From positions 1 to 28,342 of the forward strand of contig JBBRVE010000030.1 of NCBI GenBank assembly GCA_038247245.1: DNA of 28,342 nt, read 5' to 3'. This DNA is from JAPWJZ01 sp038247245 (lineage in GTDB: Bacteria > Pseudomonadota > Alphaproteobacteria > Micavibrionales > UBA2020). Below the pieces are notes generated by a model. That model was not told where the DNA came from. It was given only the letters and a program-made list of their open reading frames with translations, and ran no database searches. Positions 14,556-23,524 of the stretch are shown piece by piece. Position 1 is the first letter of the stretch. The number at the start of each line of letters is the position of its first letter. Both the position numbers and the translations under genes were made by a program.

Positions 14556-15941
14556 GTGACGATTTTCTTGGAGGCGGGCGACGAACTGGAGATGTTTTTC
14601 AACGGCCCGATGCGGTCGGGCATCGTGCTGGATTCACAGGCGCTGCTGAATACAGGTTACCGCGATTTCCAGCAGAAATTATCCGCGACGCTGGACGACC
14701 TTTATCTGGGCCGCTGGGAATGCCCCGTCAGTCATGCGCGGCGCAGCCACCTTGCATTCGACGTCGATAATTTTCAGGGCGAGACGATCATCCCGCGTTA
14801 CCTGATCGCGCGGTCGTTCGAGGGTGACGATCTGGAGGAAATTCTGGCCGAATTCCACCTGCACGCCGAATTCGTGCCGCATATGGAGAAAAAGAACGCA
14901 GCGCCCGCCGGCAGTTTCCGGCTGGAAAAACTGGCGATCTTTTTATACGACTATGGCTATGCCTCTTGCCAGATCCGCGGGTATATCGTGGCGGCGAAGG
15001 ACATGACGCTGCAGGAATATCGCAGCCTGTCTGAAAACATCAGTTCGTCGCTGCCCGATTTTACCGAGTTGTTCCACAGCACAGTCACCAAGGTTGCCAA
15101 AACACTGCCGCCCGAATTCGTTTTGCTGAATTATCACACGCCGGAATCGATCGACGACGACGCGTGGAAGGGCACAACGCTGCGGCACCGCATCGGCGAG
15201 CTGTTCTGGGTGCATCGCGTGTTTTCGATTGCCTGCAAGACACAGGAGGAATTCGACACAAAGAAAATCGAATGTCGCGCGCTGGCCTATGGCGGCCGGC
15301 ACGACGGGATCAAGGATTCATCGACGCGCCCCGACATCGCGTTTTATCCCGGCTTTGGCAATTCCTGCGTCGTGTACCTGCAATCGACGACGCATGAGGG
15401 AGATGTTGCGAAACTGCGCAGCGTGGTGCGCGCGAAAAACGTATTTTATGCGGCGCTGCAGGACATGGACCGCGACCTGTTTTACCTTGGCAACGACCTT
15501 GCGCTGAAACGCGCGCACACGGCGGAATCGCTGGAGCGCGAGATGGCGCATATGGACGACGCGCTTGCGCGCACCGGATTTTTGAAATCGGTCTATGACG
15601 ACTACGACAACCAGCTGGACCCGCAATCGATTTTGTTGTGGGATCAATTGCGCATCACATGGATCATGGGCGATGTGTTCCGCGCGCTCGACCAGAAAGC
15701 GGCGCGCATGGAAAAAACCTGCGACCGCACGGCGCACCGTCTGGCCGCGCTGCAATCGCGCCGCATGACGCATCTGGTCGCCATCCTGACCGTGGTTGCG
15801 GTACTGACGCTGGGTGCGACGCTGGCGGGCGGACTGCCCGCTTTCCATCACGGTGTTGCGGGCGCGGCCGAGGCCATTCTGCTTGCATTCGCCCTTGGGG
15901 CTGCTACCTTGTTAACTGTCCGGTACTTCTCAACAAAGTGA
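14556..15941 (+). CDS. Unrecognised protein with C-terminal two-helix membrane anchor
   Basis: The protein has 461 residues. Residues 1-400 are soluble and mixed alpha/beta, becoming helical from about 290. Two hydrophobic helices follow at about 406-424 and 435-455, joined by a short loop and ending in a three- to six-residue tail. The helical stretch before two terminal helices recalls CorA-type topology, but no GMN motif is present in the loop and I do not assign it. The GTG start follows a GGGG-rich ribosome site. Only nine bases separate it from the moxR-like ATPase, so the two form an operon; it may be the client or membrane partner of that ATPase. Confidence 0.8.
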   Translation: MTIFLEAGDELEMFFNGPMRSGIVLDSQALLNTGYRDFQQKLSATLDDLYLGRWECPVSHARRSHLAFDVDNFQGETIIPRYLIARSFEGDDLEEILAEFHLHAEFVPHMEKKNAAPAGSFRLEKLAIFLYDYGYASCQIRGYIVAAKDMTLQEYRSLSENISSSLPDFTELFHSTVTKVAKTLPPEFVLLNYHTPESIDDDAWKGTTLRHRIGELFWVHRVFSIACKTQEEFDTKKIECRALAYGGRHDGIKDSSTRPDIAFYPGFGNSCVVYLQSTTHEGDVAKLRSVVRAKNVFYAALQDMDRDLFYLGNDLALKRAHTAESLEREMAHMDDALARTGFLKSVYDDYDNQLDPQSILLWDQLRITWIMGDVFRALDQKAARMEKTCDRTAHRLAALQSRRMTHLVAILTVVAVLTLGATLAGGLPAFHHGVAGAAEAILLAFALGAATLLTVRYFSTK

Positions 15942-15950
15942 GACATAATC

Positions 15951-16970
15951 ATGACCAACGTGACCAATACCCAGCCCTCCACCAACGAAGCCATTTCATC
16001 TGATCTTGAGCGCAAGGTTGCGACGCTGGCAAAACAGTTGCGCGATGCCAGGGAAAACGTCCACAAGGTGATTATCGGGCAGGAAAATGTCGTGTCGCTG
16101 TGCATGGCGGCGATTTTGTCGGGCGGCCACTTCCTGATCATGGGTTTGCCGGGTTTGGGCAAGACGAAACTGGTCGATACGCTGGGCACTGTCCTCGGCC
16201 TTGATTCCAAGCGCGTGCAATGTACGCCCGACCTGATGCCGGCGGATATTCTGGGTTCCGAAATTCTTTCCGGCACGGACGCCGAAAAATCGTTCAAGTT
16301 TATCCGCGGGCCGATTTTCTGCCAGCTGCTGATGGCGGATGAAATCAACCGCGCCAGCCCGCGCACGCAATCCGCGCTGCTGCAGGCGATGCAGGAATAT
16401 CAGGTTTCCGTCGGCGGCACGACCTACGACCTGCCGCGCCCCTTCCATGTGATGGCGACGCAAAACCCGCTGGAGCAGGAAGGCACCTACCCGCTGCCGG
16501 AAGCACAGCTTGACCGTTTCATGCTGCAGGTGAATATCGGCTATCCCAGCATCCTTGAAGAACGCAAAATGATTCTGGCGACGACCGGCATGACGCAGGA
16601 GAAAGCCAGCCCCGTTTTCAGCGCCGCCGATATCGTGGCGGCGCAGGCCGTGGTGCGCCAATTACCGATCGGGCAAAAGGTTGTCGACGGCATTTTGAAA
16701 CTGGTGCAGGCGGGCCGCCCCGAGCAATCATCGCTCGATAGCGTAAAACGCCATGTCAGCTGGGGCCCCGGCCCCCGCGCCGGTCAGGCATTCATGCTGG
16801 CCGCACGTGCGAAAGCGCTGCTGGAAAACCGCTATACCCCGTCGCTTGACGACGTGATCGCGCTTGCCCCCTCCATCCTGCAGCACCGCATGGCGCTGCA
16901 CTTCTCCGCCCGCGCGGAAGGCAAGACGCTCGACGACATCATCAAGGAAATCTGTGGCGTTATTTCTTAA
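15951..16970 (+). CDS. MoxR family AAA+ ATPase
   Basis: The 339-residue chaperone-like ATPase has Walker A GLPGLGKT (65-72), Walker B LLMADE (126-131), the AAA+ substrate loop region DEINRASPRTQSALLQAMQE, sensor 1 ATQNP (169-173), and a helical lid typical of MoxR. Family members assist maturation or metal loading of partner proteins, usually a DUF58 or VWA-domain protein encoded next door. Here no such gene follows; the operon contains only the unknown membrane protein upstream. Its TAA overlaps the stop of the convergent thpR. Confidence 0.93.
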   Translation: MTNVTNTQPSTNEAISSDLERKVATLAKQLRDARENVHKVIIGQENVVSLCMAAILSGGHFLIMGLPGLGKTKLVDTLGTVLGLDSKRVQCTPDLMPADILGSEILSGTDAEKSFKFIRGPIFCQLLMADEINRASPRTQSALLQAMQEYQVSVGGTTYDLPRPFHVMATQNPLEQEGTYPLPEAQLDRFMLQVNIGYPSILEERKMILATTGMTQEKASPVFSAADIVAAQAVVRQLPIGQKVVDGILKLVQAGRPEQSSLDSVKRHVSWGPGPRAGQAFMLAARAKALLENRYTPSLDDVIALAPSILQHRMALHFSARAEGKTLDDIIKEICGVIS

Positions 16971-17512
16971 ATTTGGCGAAGCGGATATTCCGCCAGCGCC
17001 TCGTATTCCGAACCATGCTTGGTCTGGTGCGTGCGGAATAGAGTGAAGTGGTCGACGGTGAAGGCATCGCCGCTGAACAGGTTATGCGTGGCCATGAATT
17101 CCGCGATCTTGGCTTCTTCGGGGGCGTGCCGGAATCTTGCCAGCGTTACATGCGGCAGGTATTTGCGTTTTTCGACGGGAACGTCGTATTTGGCACGCGC
17201 GCGGTCGATTTTTTCCTTGAGCCGGTGCAGTACCTCGTTTTTTTCGACGCCAACCCACAGCACCTTCACGTTATCGCCCCTGGCGAAGCTGCCAGTGCCT
17301 TTTAATTCGATATCAAATGGCGGGGTGCGTATGCCGGATAGCGCGTCATGTGCATCCTCGGCCACCTGCTCGCTCACCTCGCCGATGAAATTGAGCGTCA
17401 GGTGGAAATTATCGCGTTCCACCCATTTCGCGCCATCCAGCCCTCCCTGCAACAGCACAAGCCGCTGTCGCAGCAGGACGGGCAGTTCGATACCGGTGAA
17501 CAGGCGCAACAT
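16967..17512 (-). CDS. thpR: RNA 2',3'-cyclic phosphodiesterase
   Basis: A 2H-superfamily enzyme that opens 2',3'-cyclic phosphate RNA ends. The 181-residue product contains the two catalytic HxT motifs HLTL (37-40) and HVTL (121-124) and the family start MLRLFTGIELP. The frame is open 22 codons further upstream into the preceding gene; the ATG at 17512 fits the family and lies four bases after the aldo/keto reductase stop. It is the last gene of the tesA-AKR-thpR operon. Confidence 0.92.
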   Translation of the reverse strand: MLRLFTGIELPVLLRQRLVLLQGGLDGAKWVERDNFHLTLNFIGEVSEQVAEDAHDALSGIRTPPFDIELKGTGSFARGDNVKVLWVGVEKNEVLHRLKEKIDRARAKYDVPVEKRKYLPHVTLARFRHAPEEAKIAEFMATHNLFSGDAFTVDHFTLFRTHQTKHGSEYEALAEYPLRQI

Positions 17513-17516
17513 TTCT

Positions 17517-18563
17517 TTACGGACAAGGGTTGGAGATGTTTGCGTGGACGGCGTTGATATCCGCCACCACATTGTCATTCAGTTTCACATCGACCGCGGC
17601 GATATTCGATTTCAGCTGCTCCATCGTGGTCGCGCCGATAATGGTGGAGGTCAGGAACGGCTGGCGGTTACAGAACGCAATCGCCATCTGCGTGGGCGAC
17701 AGCCCGTGCTTTGCCGCAACGGCGTGATAGGCCTTCACCGCTTCATCCAGTTTCGGGCGTTTGTAGCGTGACACGCGCGCATCGATATCCCAGCGCGACC
17801 CCTTCGGCACCTGCCCGTCCAGATATTTGCCGCTGAGCGTGCCCGCGCCGAGCGGCGCATAGGCGAGCAGGCCGACTTTTTCCTGCATCGCCATTTCGGA
17901 CAACCCCACCTCGAACGAGCGGTTGAGGAAGCTGTAGGGGTTCTGGATCGATGCCACGCGCGGCAGGTTTTTCACCGCATGGTGTTTCAGCCATGTCATC
18001 ACGCCCCACGGCGTTTCGTTGGAGAGGCCGATATGACGGATCTTGCCCGCCTTCACCTGCGCGGCCAGCGCCTCGAGCGTGACCAGAATTTCGTCGCTTT
18101 CACGGCCGGTCACGCTGTCCTGATCGTAACCCAGCTTGCCGAAGCTGTTCACGGGGCGCTGTGGCCAATGCACCTGATACAGGTCGATGTAATCGGTCTG
18201 CAGGCGCTTCAGGCTTTTTTCCACCGCTTCATCAACGGCCGCCTTGTCCAGTTCAATCTTGCCGCCGCGCACCCATGTCATGCCGGCAGCGGGGCCCGCA
18301 AGCTTGGTCGCGAGGATCACGTCCTTGCGCCTGCCGGATTTTTTGAACCAGTCGCCGATGATGGTTTCGGTTTTGCCGTAACTTTCGGCGGTAGGCGGCA
18401 CGGCATACATTTCGGCGGTGTCGAAAAAATTCACGCCTTGCGCCACCGCGTAATCCATCTGCGCCGCGCCCTCCTCCAGCGTGTTCTGCTGCCCCCATGT
18501 CATGGTGCCAAGGCAGATAACGCTGACATCCAGATCGGTCAGGCCAAGTTTGCGGTATTCCAT
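17517..18563 (-). CDS. Aldo/keto reductase, Tas-like
   Basis: An NADPH-dependent carbonyl reductase by family. The 348-residue TIM-barrel protein shows the catalytic tetrad Asp48, Tyr53, Lys87 and His132 (in LYQVHWP), and the Tas subgroup features WGQQNT near 23-28 and GLSNETPWGVM near 199-209. The length agrees with Tas proteins. The substrate is not known. It begins two bases after the tesA stop and is followed by thpR, so the three genes are co-transcribed. Confidence 0.92.
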   Translation of the reverse strand: MEYRKLGLTDLDVSVICLGTMTWGQQNTLEEGAAQMDYAVAQGVNFFDTAEMYAVPPTAESYGKTETIIGDWFKKSGRRKDVILATKLAGPAAGMTWVRGGKIELDKAAVDEAVEKSLKRLQTDYIDLYQVHWPQRPVNSFGKLGYDQDSVTGRESDEILVTLEALAAQVKAGKIRHIGLSNETPWGVMTWLKHHAVKNLPRVASIQNPYSFLNRSFEVGLSEMAMQEKVGLLAYAPLGAGTLSGKYLDGQVPKGSRWDIDARVSRYKRPKLDEAVKAYHAVAAKHGLSPTQMAIAFCNRQPFLTSTIIGATTMEQLKSNIAAVDVKLNDNVVADINAVHANISNPCP

Positions 18564-18565
18564 TT

Positions 18566-19222
18566 TTATTCGCTTTTCGTTTTGGGGGCGGGGGGTTTAT
18601 CAAGCAGTTCGGCAACAGCGGGCAGGATACGGTCGACAATGACCGCGACGCCCTTGATGTTCGGGTGGATGCTGTCGTCCTGGTTGAGCGCAGGATCGGC
18701 GACAACACCATCCAGAAAGAAAGGGTACAGCACGCAATCGTATTTAGCGGCAAGTTCCTTGTACATCTTCACATAGGCCTTGTCGATATTGGGGCCAAGG
18801 TTGCCATAGACGCGCATCCCCGCCAGCAGCACCGGGATTTTGCGCGCCTTCAGGATGTCCAGCATTGCCGTTAAATTCGCGCGTGTATTGGCGGGGTCGA
18901 TCGACCGCAGCATGTCGTTCGCGCCCAGTTCGAGGATCAGGTAATCGGGATTTTTTTTCAGCGCGTATTCAAGGCGGCGCAAACCGCCTGCCGTGGTTTC
19001 GCCGGAAACGCCCTGCCCCAGCACCTTGATGGCGGCGCCTTCCTGTTTCAGCCGTTCTTCCAGTTTCACCGGAAACGCCTCGCCGCGCGGCAGGCCGTAG
19101 CCCGCGGTCAGGCTGTCGCCGAAAACCATCAGCGTCTTGGGCGGCGTATCGGCGGATGCCGCGCCATTGAGGGCGAGGGTCAGGGACATGACGAGGATGA
19201 ATTTCCGGATGAAAGGCAGCAT
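18566..19222 (-). CDS. tesA: Periplasmic GDSL-type arylesterase / lysophospholipase (TesA-like)
   Basis: The 218-residue SGNH hydrolase has a signal peptide (about 1-24, ending SADT), the nucleophile block GDSLTAGYG with Ser37, Gly74 in the QGVSGE block, Asn102 in GAND, and the catalytic pair Asp183/His186 in DDSIHP. The family cleaves thioesters, aryl esters and lysophospholipids in the periplasm. It is encoded divergently from ybbA-ybbP, the same association seen in Escherichia coli, which supports a shared envelope-lipid role. It is first in an operon with the aldo/keto reductase and thpR. Confidence 0.94.
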   Translation of the reverse strand: MLPFIRKFILVMSLTLALNGAASADTPPKTLMVFGDSLTAGYGLPRGEAFPVKLEERLKQEGAAIKVLGQGVSGETTAGGLRRLEYALKKNPDYLILELGANDMLRSIDPANTRANLTAMLDILKARKIPVLLAGMRVYGNLGPNIDKAYVKMYKELAAKYDCVLYPFFLDGVVADPALNQDDSIHPNIKGVAVIVDRILPAVAELLDKPPAPKTKSE

Positions 19223-19231
19223 GGATATAGT

Positions 19232-19324
19232 TTAGGTCGCAAGCCCCCCGTCTTCCAGTAGCTGCGTGAAATATTTCCCGCCGTATTTACGGAAGTCATT
19301 GAAATCGCCATACTTGTGACTAGT
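19232..19324 (-). pseudogene. Possible gene remnant in the tesA-ybbA gap
   Basis: One minus-strand frame between a TAA at 19327-19325 and a TAA at 19234-19232 encodes about 30 residues resembling a real protein end (KYGDFNDFRKYGGKYF then TQLLEDGGLAT). No start codon is present in frame. The codon pattern is like that of the core genes, so this may be the tail of a decayed gene. It may equally be chance. No family is recognised. Confidence 0.25.
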
Positions 19325-19349
19325 TTAAGGAGTTGAAAGGCTGGTGCTG

Positions 19350-20024
19350 ATGACTTCTATCCTGACGCTCGACCGCGTTGCGCTAAGTTTGGCAAGCGAG
19401 GCGGGGCTGGTGCATATCCTGAAGGATATTTCGCTGACGCTGCCCGCATCGCAGACGGTGAGCATCATGGGCCCGTCCGGTTCCGGCAAGACGACCCTGC
19501 TGATGGTCTTGGGCGGGCTTGAACGCCCCACATCGGGCAGCGTGACTGTGGCGGGCAGCGACTTGGGCGGGCTGGACGAAGACGAGCTGGCCGAATTCCG
19601 CCGCGACAATATCGGCATCGTGTTCCAGAATTTCCATTTGATCCCCACCATGACCGCGCTTGAAAACGTGGCGGTGCCGCTGGAATTCGCCGGCAATGCG
19701 GATGCGTTCCGGATTGCCGAAGACGCCTTGCGCGCCGTCGGCCTTGGCCACCGCCTGACGCATTATCCGGGGCAGCTGTCGGGCGGCGAGCAGCAGCGCG
19801 TCGCGGTTGCGCGCGCCTTTGCGCCGAAGCCGCGATTGGTGCTGGCGGATGAACCCACGGGCAACCTAGATGCCGATACCGGAAAATCCGTCATGGAAAT
19901 GATGTTCAGCATGACGCATGCAAATAACGCGACGCTGGTGCTGGTGACGCATGATGCGGCACTGGCCGAAAAATGCGACCGCACGCTGCATATCCGCGAC
20001 GGACAAATTCAGGACGCCGCATGA
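19350..20024 (+). CDS. ybbA: ABC transporter ATP-binding protein YbbA-like
   Basis: The 224-residue ATPase of the LolD/MacB-type group has Walker A GPSGSGKT (41-48), Q-loop Gln93, signature LSGGEQQ (143-149), Walker B LVLADE (163-168), and the switch His in VTHD. It pairs with the permease that starts inside its stop codon. The ATG at 19350 has GAAAGG nine bases upstream; a GTG two codons earlier is an alternative, with AAGGAG ten bases before it. The role is mechanical or lipid export across the inner membrane, inferred from the family and the divergent tesA. Confidence 0.92.
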   Translation: MTSILTLDRVALSLASEAGLVHILKDISLTLPASQTVSIMGPSGSGKTTLLMVLGGLERPTSGSVTVAGSDLGGLDEDELAEFRRDNIGIVFQNFHLIPTMTALENVAVPLEFAGNADAFRIAEDALRAVGLGHRLTHYPGQLSGGEQQRVAVARAFAPKPRLVLADEPTGNLDADTGKSVMEMMFSMTHANNATLVLVTHDAALAEKCDRTLHIRDGQIQDAA

Positions 20025-22579
20025 ATCAGGGCTGGCAGCAAAGCGTGACCTTCGCCCGCCGCGAATTGCGCGCAGGGCTGGCGGGGTTTTACGTTTTCCT
20101 GCTCTGCCTTGTGCTGGGGGTGGCTGCGATCTGCGCGATACAATCCCTGTCGCGCGGGCTTGCCGACAGCCTGATGCATGACGGCCGCGCTATACTGGGC
20201 GGCGATATCGAACTGCGCACGCTATACGCCCCCGCAACGCCCGAACAGACCGCATGGCTGGGCAAAAATCTGGGCCGCGTATCGACCGTTGTGGAAACGC
20301 GCGCGATGGCGCGGCGCGGCGATGAAACGCAATCGGTGCTGGCGGAAATCAAGGCGGTCGATGCCATTTATCCGCTCTACGGCACGCCGAAGCTGATGGA
20401 TGCAACAGGCGCGCCAATCACAACGCGCCTTCAGGCATTGCTGGCAAAAGACGGCGACACATACGGGGCGGTTGCGGAGAAAGAGGCGTTGTCGCGTCTT
20501 GGCATCACCGTCGGCGATACAGTATTGGTGGGCGGATTGAAAACCGTGATCCGCGCCGTGATCGACACCTTGCCCGATACGGTCGGCGGCGCGTTATTCA
20601 CGATTGCGCCGCGCATAGTGTTCAGCAGCGACGGTTTCGCGCAAACAGGGCTCGGCGGCCCCGGCAGTTCGCTGACATGGCGGCACCGCGTCGCCATGAA
20701 CAAGGGCGGTGATGAAGCCTATTACGACGGCATCGAAAAAACCCTCGCGAAAGAATTCCCCGACGCAGCATGGCGGGTGCGGAATTTTTACCATGCCTCG
20801 CCCCGGCTGGAGCGTTATATCGAACGCCTGACATTCTTCCTGACCCTGATCGGCCTTACCACGCTGCTGGTGGGCGGCACGGGCATTTCGAATGCGGTGC
20901 GCGCCTATCTGGACACCAAGCTTGCCAATATCGCGACGCTGAAATGTCTGGGTGCCTCGGGTAAATTTATTTTCCGCGTGTACCTGCTGCAGATCCTTGC
21001 GTTGGCGGGCATCGGCATTACGGCGGGGGCAACGATTGGCGCCGTTGCGGCGCGCATTGGCGGGTCGCTGCTGACGGAGCGGCTGTCATTTTCGGATCAG
21101 GTCGGGTTTTACCCCGATGCAATTTTGCTGTCGGCGGCGTTCGGGTTTCTGGCGACGCTGGCCTTCAGTTTGTGGCCGATTGGCCGCGCGGTGAAGGTGA
21201 CGCCGAATGATTTGTTCCGCGACGCGATCGCACACAAAGCTGGACGTCCCGCAACCGGCGTGATTATCGGCATCATCCTGTCGTCGCTGGCATTGGCGGC
21301 GCTCGGCGTCTGGAGCGCGCCGAACCATAAAATGGCGCTGTGGTTTGCGGGCGGCACGTTCGGCACGTTTTTTGTTTTCCTTGGCTTCTCCGCCGCCGTA
21401 AAGGCGGGATTGCGCCGGTTGAGGCTGCCGTCACGCCCCGAAGCGCGCATGGCGGTTGCGAACCTGTACCGCCCCGGCAATGTGACGACAGGCGCGGTGT
21501 TGTCGCTGGGTCTGGGCTTGACGGTGCTGGTGGCAGTCGCGCTCGTCGAATACAATTTTTCGCGCCTGCTGCATGAGGACCTGTCGGCGGATGCGCCGTC
21601 GTGTTTCTTTCTGGGTATACAGCCCGATCAGGTGGCGGGGTTTGAAAAAATGGCGGCAGGCTTTAAATCTGCCCATCACCTGCAAATCACGCCGTCGCTG
21701 CGTGGACGCATCGTGGCGGTTAACGGCAATGACGCGGAAAAGGCATTGGTCGATAAAACCCATGACTGGGTCGTAAATTCGGATCGCGGTTTCACCTATG
21801 CCGCCAAACAGCCGGAGCACAGCCGCATCACCGCCGGAAAATGGTGGCCGGAAAATTACACGGGCGCGCCGCTGATATCGATTTCAACGGATGTTGCCGA
21901 GGCCTTTGCGATTGGCGTGGGGGCAGACCTGACCGTCAATATCCTGGGCGACGACATCACGGCGAAGGTCGCCAATATCCGCGACATCGAATGGGCAAGC
22001 TTTACGATGAATTTCGCCGTCACCTTTGCGCCGGGTGCGCTTGACGATATGCCGGCCTCTGCCGTTTCAACCGTGGTGCTGGCGCCAGAAGATGAAGAAC
22101 CGTTGCGATCACAACTGGCGCGTGCCTTCCCCAACATCACGAGCATCCGCGTGCGCGAGGCGCTGGATACCGCAGGCACGATCATCGCGGGCATCGCGCA
22201 GGCGGTACGGATTTCGGCGGCGCTGACTCTCGCCGCCGGCGCATTGGTTTTGGCGGGCGGCATGGCGGCATCGCGCCGCCGTCATGTGTATGACGCGGTG
22301 GTGCTGAAGGTATTGGGGGCAACCCGCGCCCGCATCGCGCGCACTTTCTTGCTGGAATATGGAATCCTGGGCGGGGTAACGGTTGCGATTGCAGCGGTCA
22401 TCGGTACGCTTGCGGCCTGGGCGGTTATTACCTTCATCATGCATTTACCGTGGAAATTCAGCCTGTTATCACTGTTTTACGTCGCGGCGGCCTGCCTTGC
22501 CCTGACGCTGGGCGCGGGATTCTTCGGCACATGGCAGGCACTGCGCCACAAGCCCGCGCCATGGCTGCGTAACCAATAA
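20021..22579 (+). CDS. ybbP: FtsX-like ABC permease YbbP-like
   Basis: The 852-residue inner-membrane permease of the MacB/FtsX group has an N-terminal helix (about 20-42), a large periplasmic domain, three helices near 270-400, a central pair, a second periplasmic domain and three C-terminal helices near 720-845 (two FtsX domains). The length agrees with the 10-helix YbbP family rather than the shorter LolC/E. The ATG overlaps the ybbA TGA as ATGA, so translation is coupled. Together with YbbA it should form a type VII ABC system, possibly handling products of TesA. Confidence 0.92.
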   Translation: MNQGWQQSVTFARRELRAGLAGFYVFLLCLVLGVAAICAIQSLSRGLADSLMHDGRAILGGDIELRTLYAPATPEQTAWLGKNLGRVSTVVETRAMARRGDETQSVLAEIKAVDAIYPLYGTPKLMDATGAPITTRLQALLAKDGDTYGAVAEKEALSRLGITVGDTVLVGGLKTVIRAVIDTLPDTVGGALFTIAPRIVFSSDGFAQTGLGGPGSSLTWRHRVAMNKGGDEAYYDGIEKTLAKEFPDAAWRVRNFYHASPRLERYIERLTFFLTLIGLTTLLVGGTGISNAVRAYLDTKLANIATLKCLGASGKFIFRVYLLQILALAGIGITAGATIGAVAARIGGSLLTERLSFSDQVGFYPDAILLSAAFGFLATLAFSLWPIGRAVKVTPNDLFRDAIAHKAGRPATGVIIGIILSSLALAALGVWSAPNHKMALWFAGGTFGTFFVFLGFSAAVKAGLRRLRLPSRPEARMAVANLYRPGNVTTGAVLSLGLGLTVLVAVALVEYNFSRLLHEDLSADAPSCFFLGIQPDQVAGFEKMAAGFKSAHHLQITPSLRGRIVAVNGNDAEKALVDKTHDWVVNSDRGFTYAAKQPEHSRITAGKWWPENYTGAPLISISTDVAEAFAIGVGADLTVNILGDDITAKVANIRDIEWASFTMNFAVTFAPGALDDMPASAVSTVVLAPEDEEPLRSQLARAFPNITSIRVREALDTAGTIIAGIAQAVRISAALTLAAGALVLAGGMAASRRRHVYDAVVLKVLGATRARIARTFLLEYGILGGVTVAIAAVIGTLAAWAVITFIMHLPWKFSLLSLFYVAAACLALTLGAGFFGTWQALRHKPAPWLRNQ

Positions 22580-22688
22580 ATTATTATTTAAAATCAATGG
22601 TTTGTCGCATTGCAATATTATTGCGGTGATCCACGTTATATAATAGAACGTATAAGCCACAGAAGTTCTGTCTTGAAAGGAATGAACG

Positions 22689-23408
22689 ATGACTTATGAC
22701 CCCGCTTCCTCCCGCCCGATTACCGCTGCCGCCGACCGCGTTGTCGATGCCGGTCTGCAGGCGCATATGCGCAGCGTCTATAACAACATGACCTGGGGTC
22801 TGGCCGTGACCGGCGCAACCGCCTTTGGCATCGCCCATTTCGCGCCACTTTATAACCTTGTCGTGGCATCGCCGCTGCATCTGGTTTTTGCCTTCGCACC
22901 GCTGGCCTTCCTGTGGTTCGGGTTGTCGTCGGCCAAGTTGCTGCGCATGGACGCATCCAAGGCACGCACCATGTTCGTGGTTTTCTGCGTGCTGATGGGC
23001 GCATCGATGGCGACCATTTTCGCGGTTTACACAGGCGCATCGATTGCCCGCGTATTCTTCATCACCGCCGCGACCTTCGCATCGATGAGCCTGTTCGGCT
23101 ATGCGACCAAGAAAGACCTGTCGGGCATGGGCCATTTCATGACGATGGGCTTGGTCGGCATCCTGATCGCGATGGTGTTCAACATTTTCGTTGAATCTGC
23201 GATGATCAACTTCGTTGTTTCTGCGCTGGGCGTGGTGATCTTCACCGGCCTGACCGCGTGGGAAACGCAGAACATCAAGGAAATGTATGCCGAAGCGCAT
23301 GGCCGCGAGACCAACGAGAAACTGGCCGTGATCGGTTCGCTCAGCCTGTACCTGTGCTTCATCAACCTGTTCCAGTTCCTGATGAACTTCATGGGTCAGC
23401 GCGAATAA
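22689..23408 (+). CDS. Bax inhibitor-1 / YccA family membrane protein
   Basis: The 239-residue protein has a 30-residue hydrophilic N-terminus and seven membrane helices. The C-terminal signature LTAWETQNIKEMY, followed by GSLSLYLCFINLFQFLM, is that of the BI-1/YccA/YbhL family, whose members act as calcium-leak channels or modulate the FtsH protease. AAAGGA lies seven bases before the ATG, and a consensus TATAAT at 22639-22644 gives a leader of about 40 bases. The terminator at 23431-23462 makes it a single-gene unit. Confidence 0.93.
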   Translation: MTYDPASSRPITAAADRVVDAGLQAHMRSVYNNMTWGLAVTGATAFGIAHFAPLYNLVVASPLHLVFAFAPLAFLWFGLSSAKLLRMDASKARTMFVVFCVLMGASMATIFAVYTGASIARVFFITAATFASMSLFGYATKKDLSGMGHFMTMGLVGILIAMVFNIFVESAMINFVVSALGVVIFTGLTAWETQNIKEMYAEAHGRETNEKLAVIGSLSLYLCFINLFQFLMNFMGQRE

Positions 23409-23430
23409 CCTTCGCCGACATCCATCAAAC

Positions 23431-23462
23431 AAAACCCCGCCCCTTAGAAGGCGGGGTTTTTT
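23431..23462 (+). terminator. Intrinsic terminator after the Bax inhibitor-1 gene
   Basis: AAAACCCCGCC at 23431-23441 pairs perfectly with 23450-23460 around an 8-base loop, followed by a T-run. The A-run on the other arm would allow function on both strands. Confidence 0.9.
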
Positions 23463-23524
23463 GTTGTTATCGACTTGTTAATCGTAACAACCTATAATTG
23501 TACCGGAATACAGGGAGCAACCGT

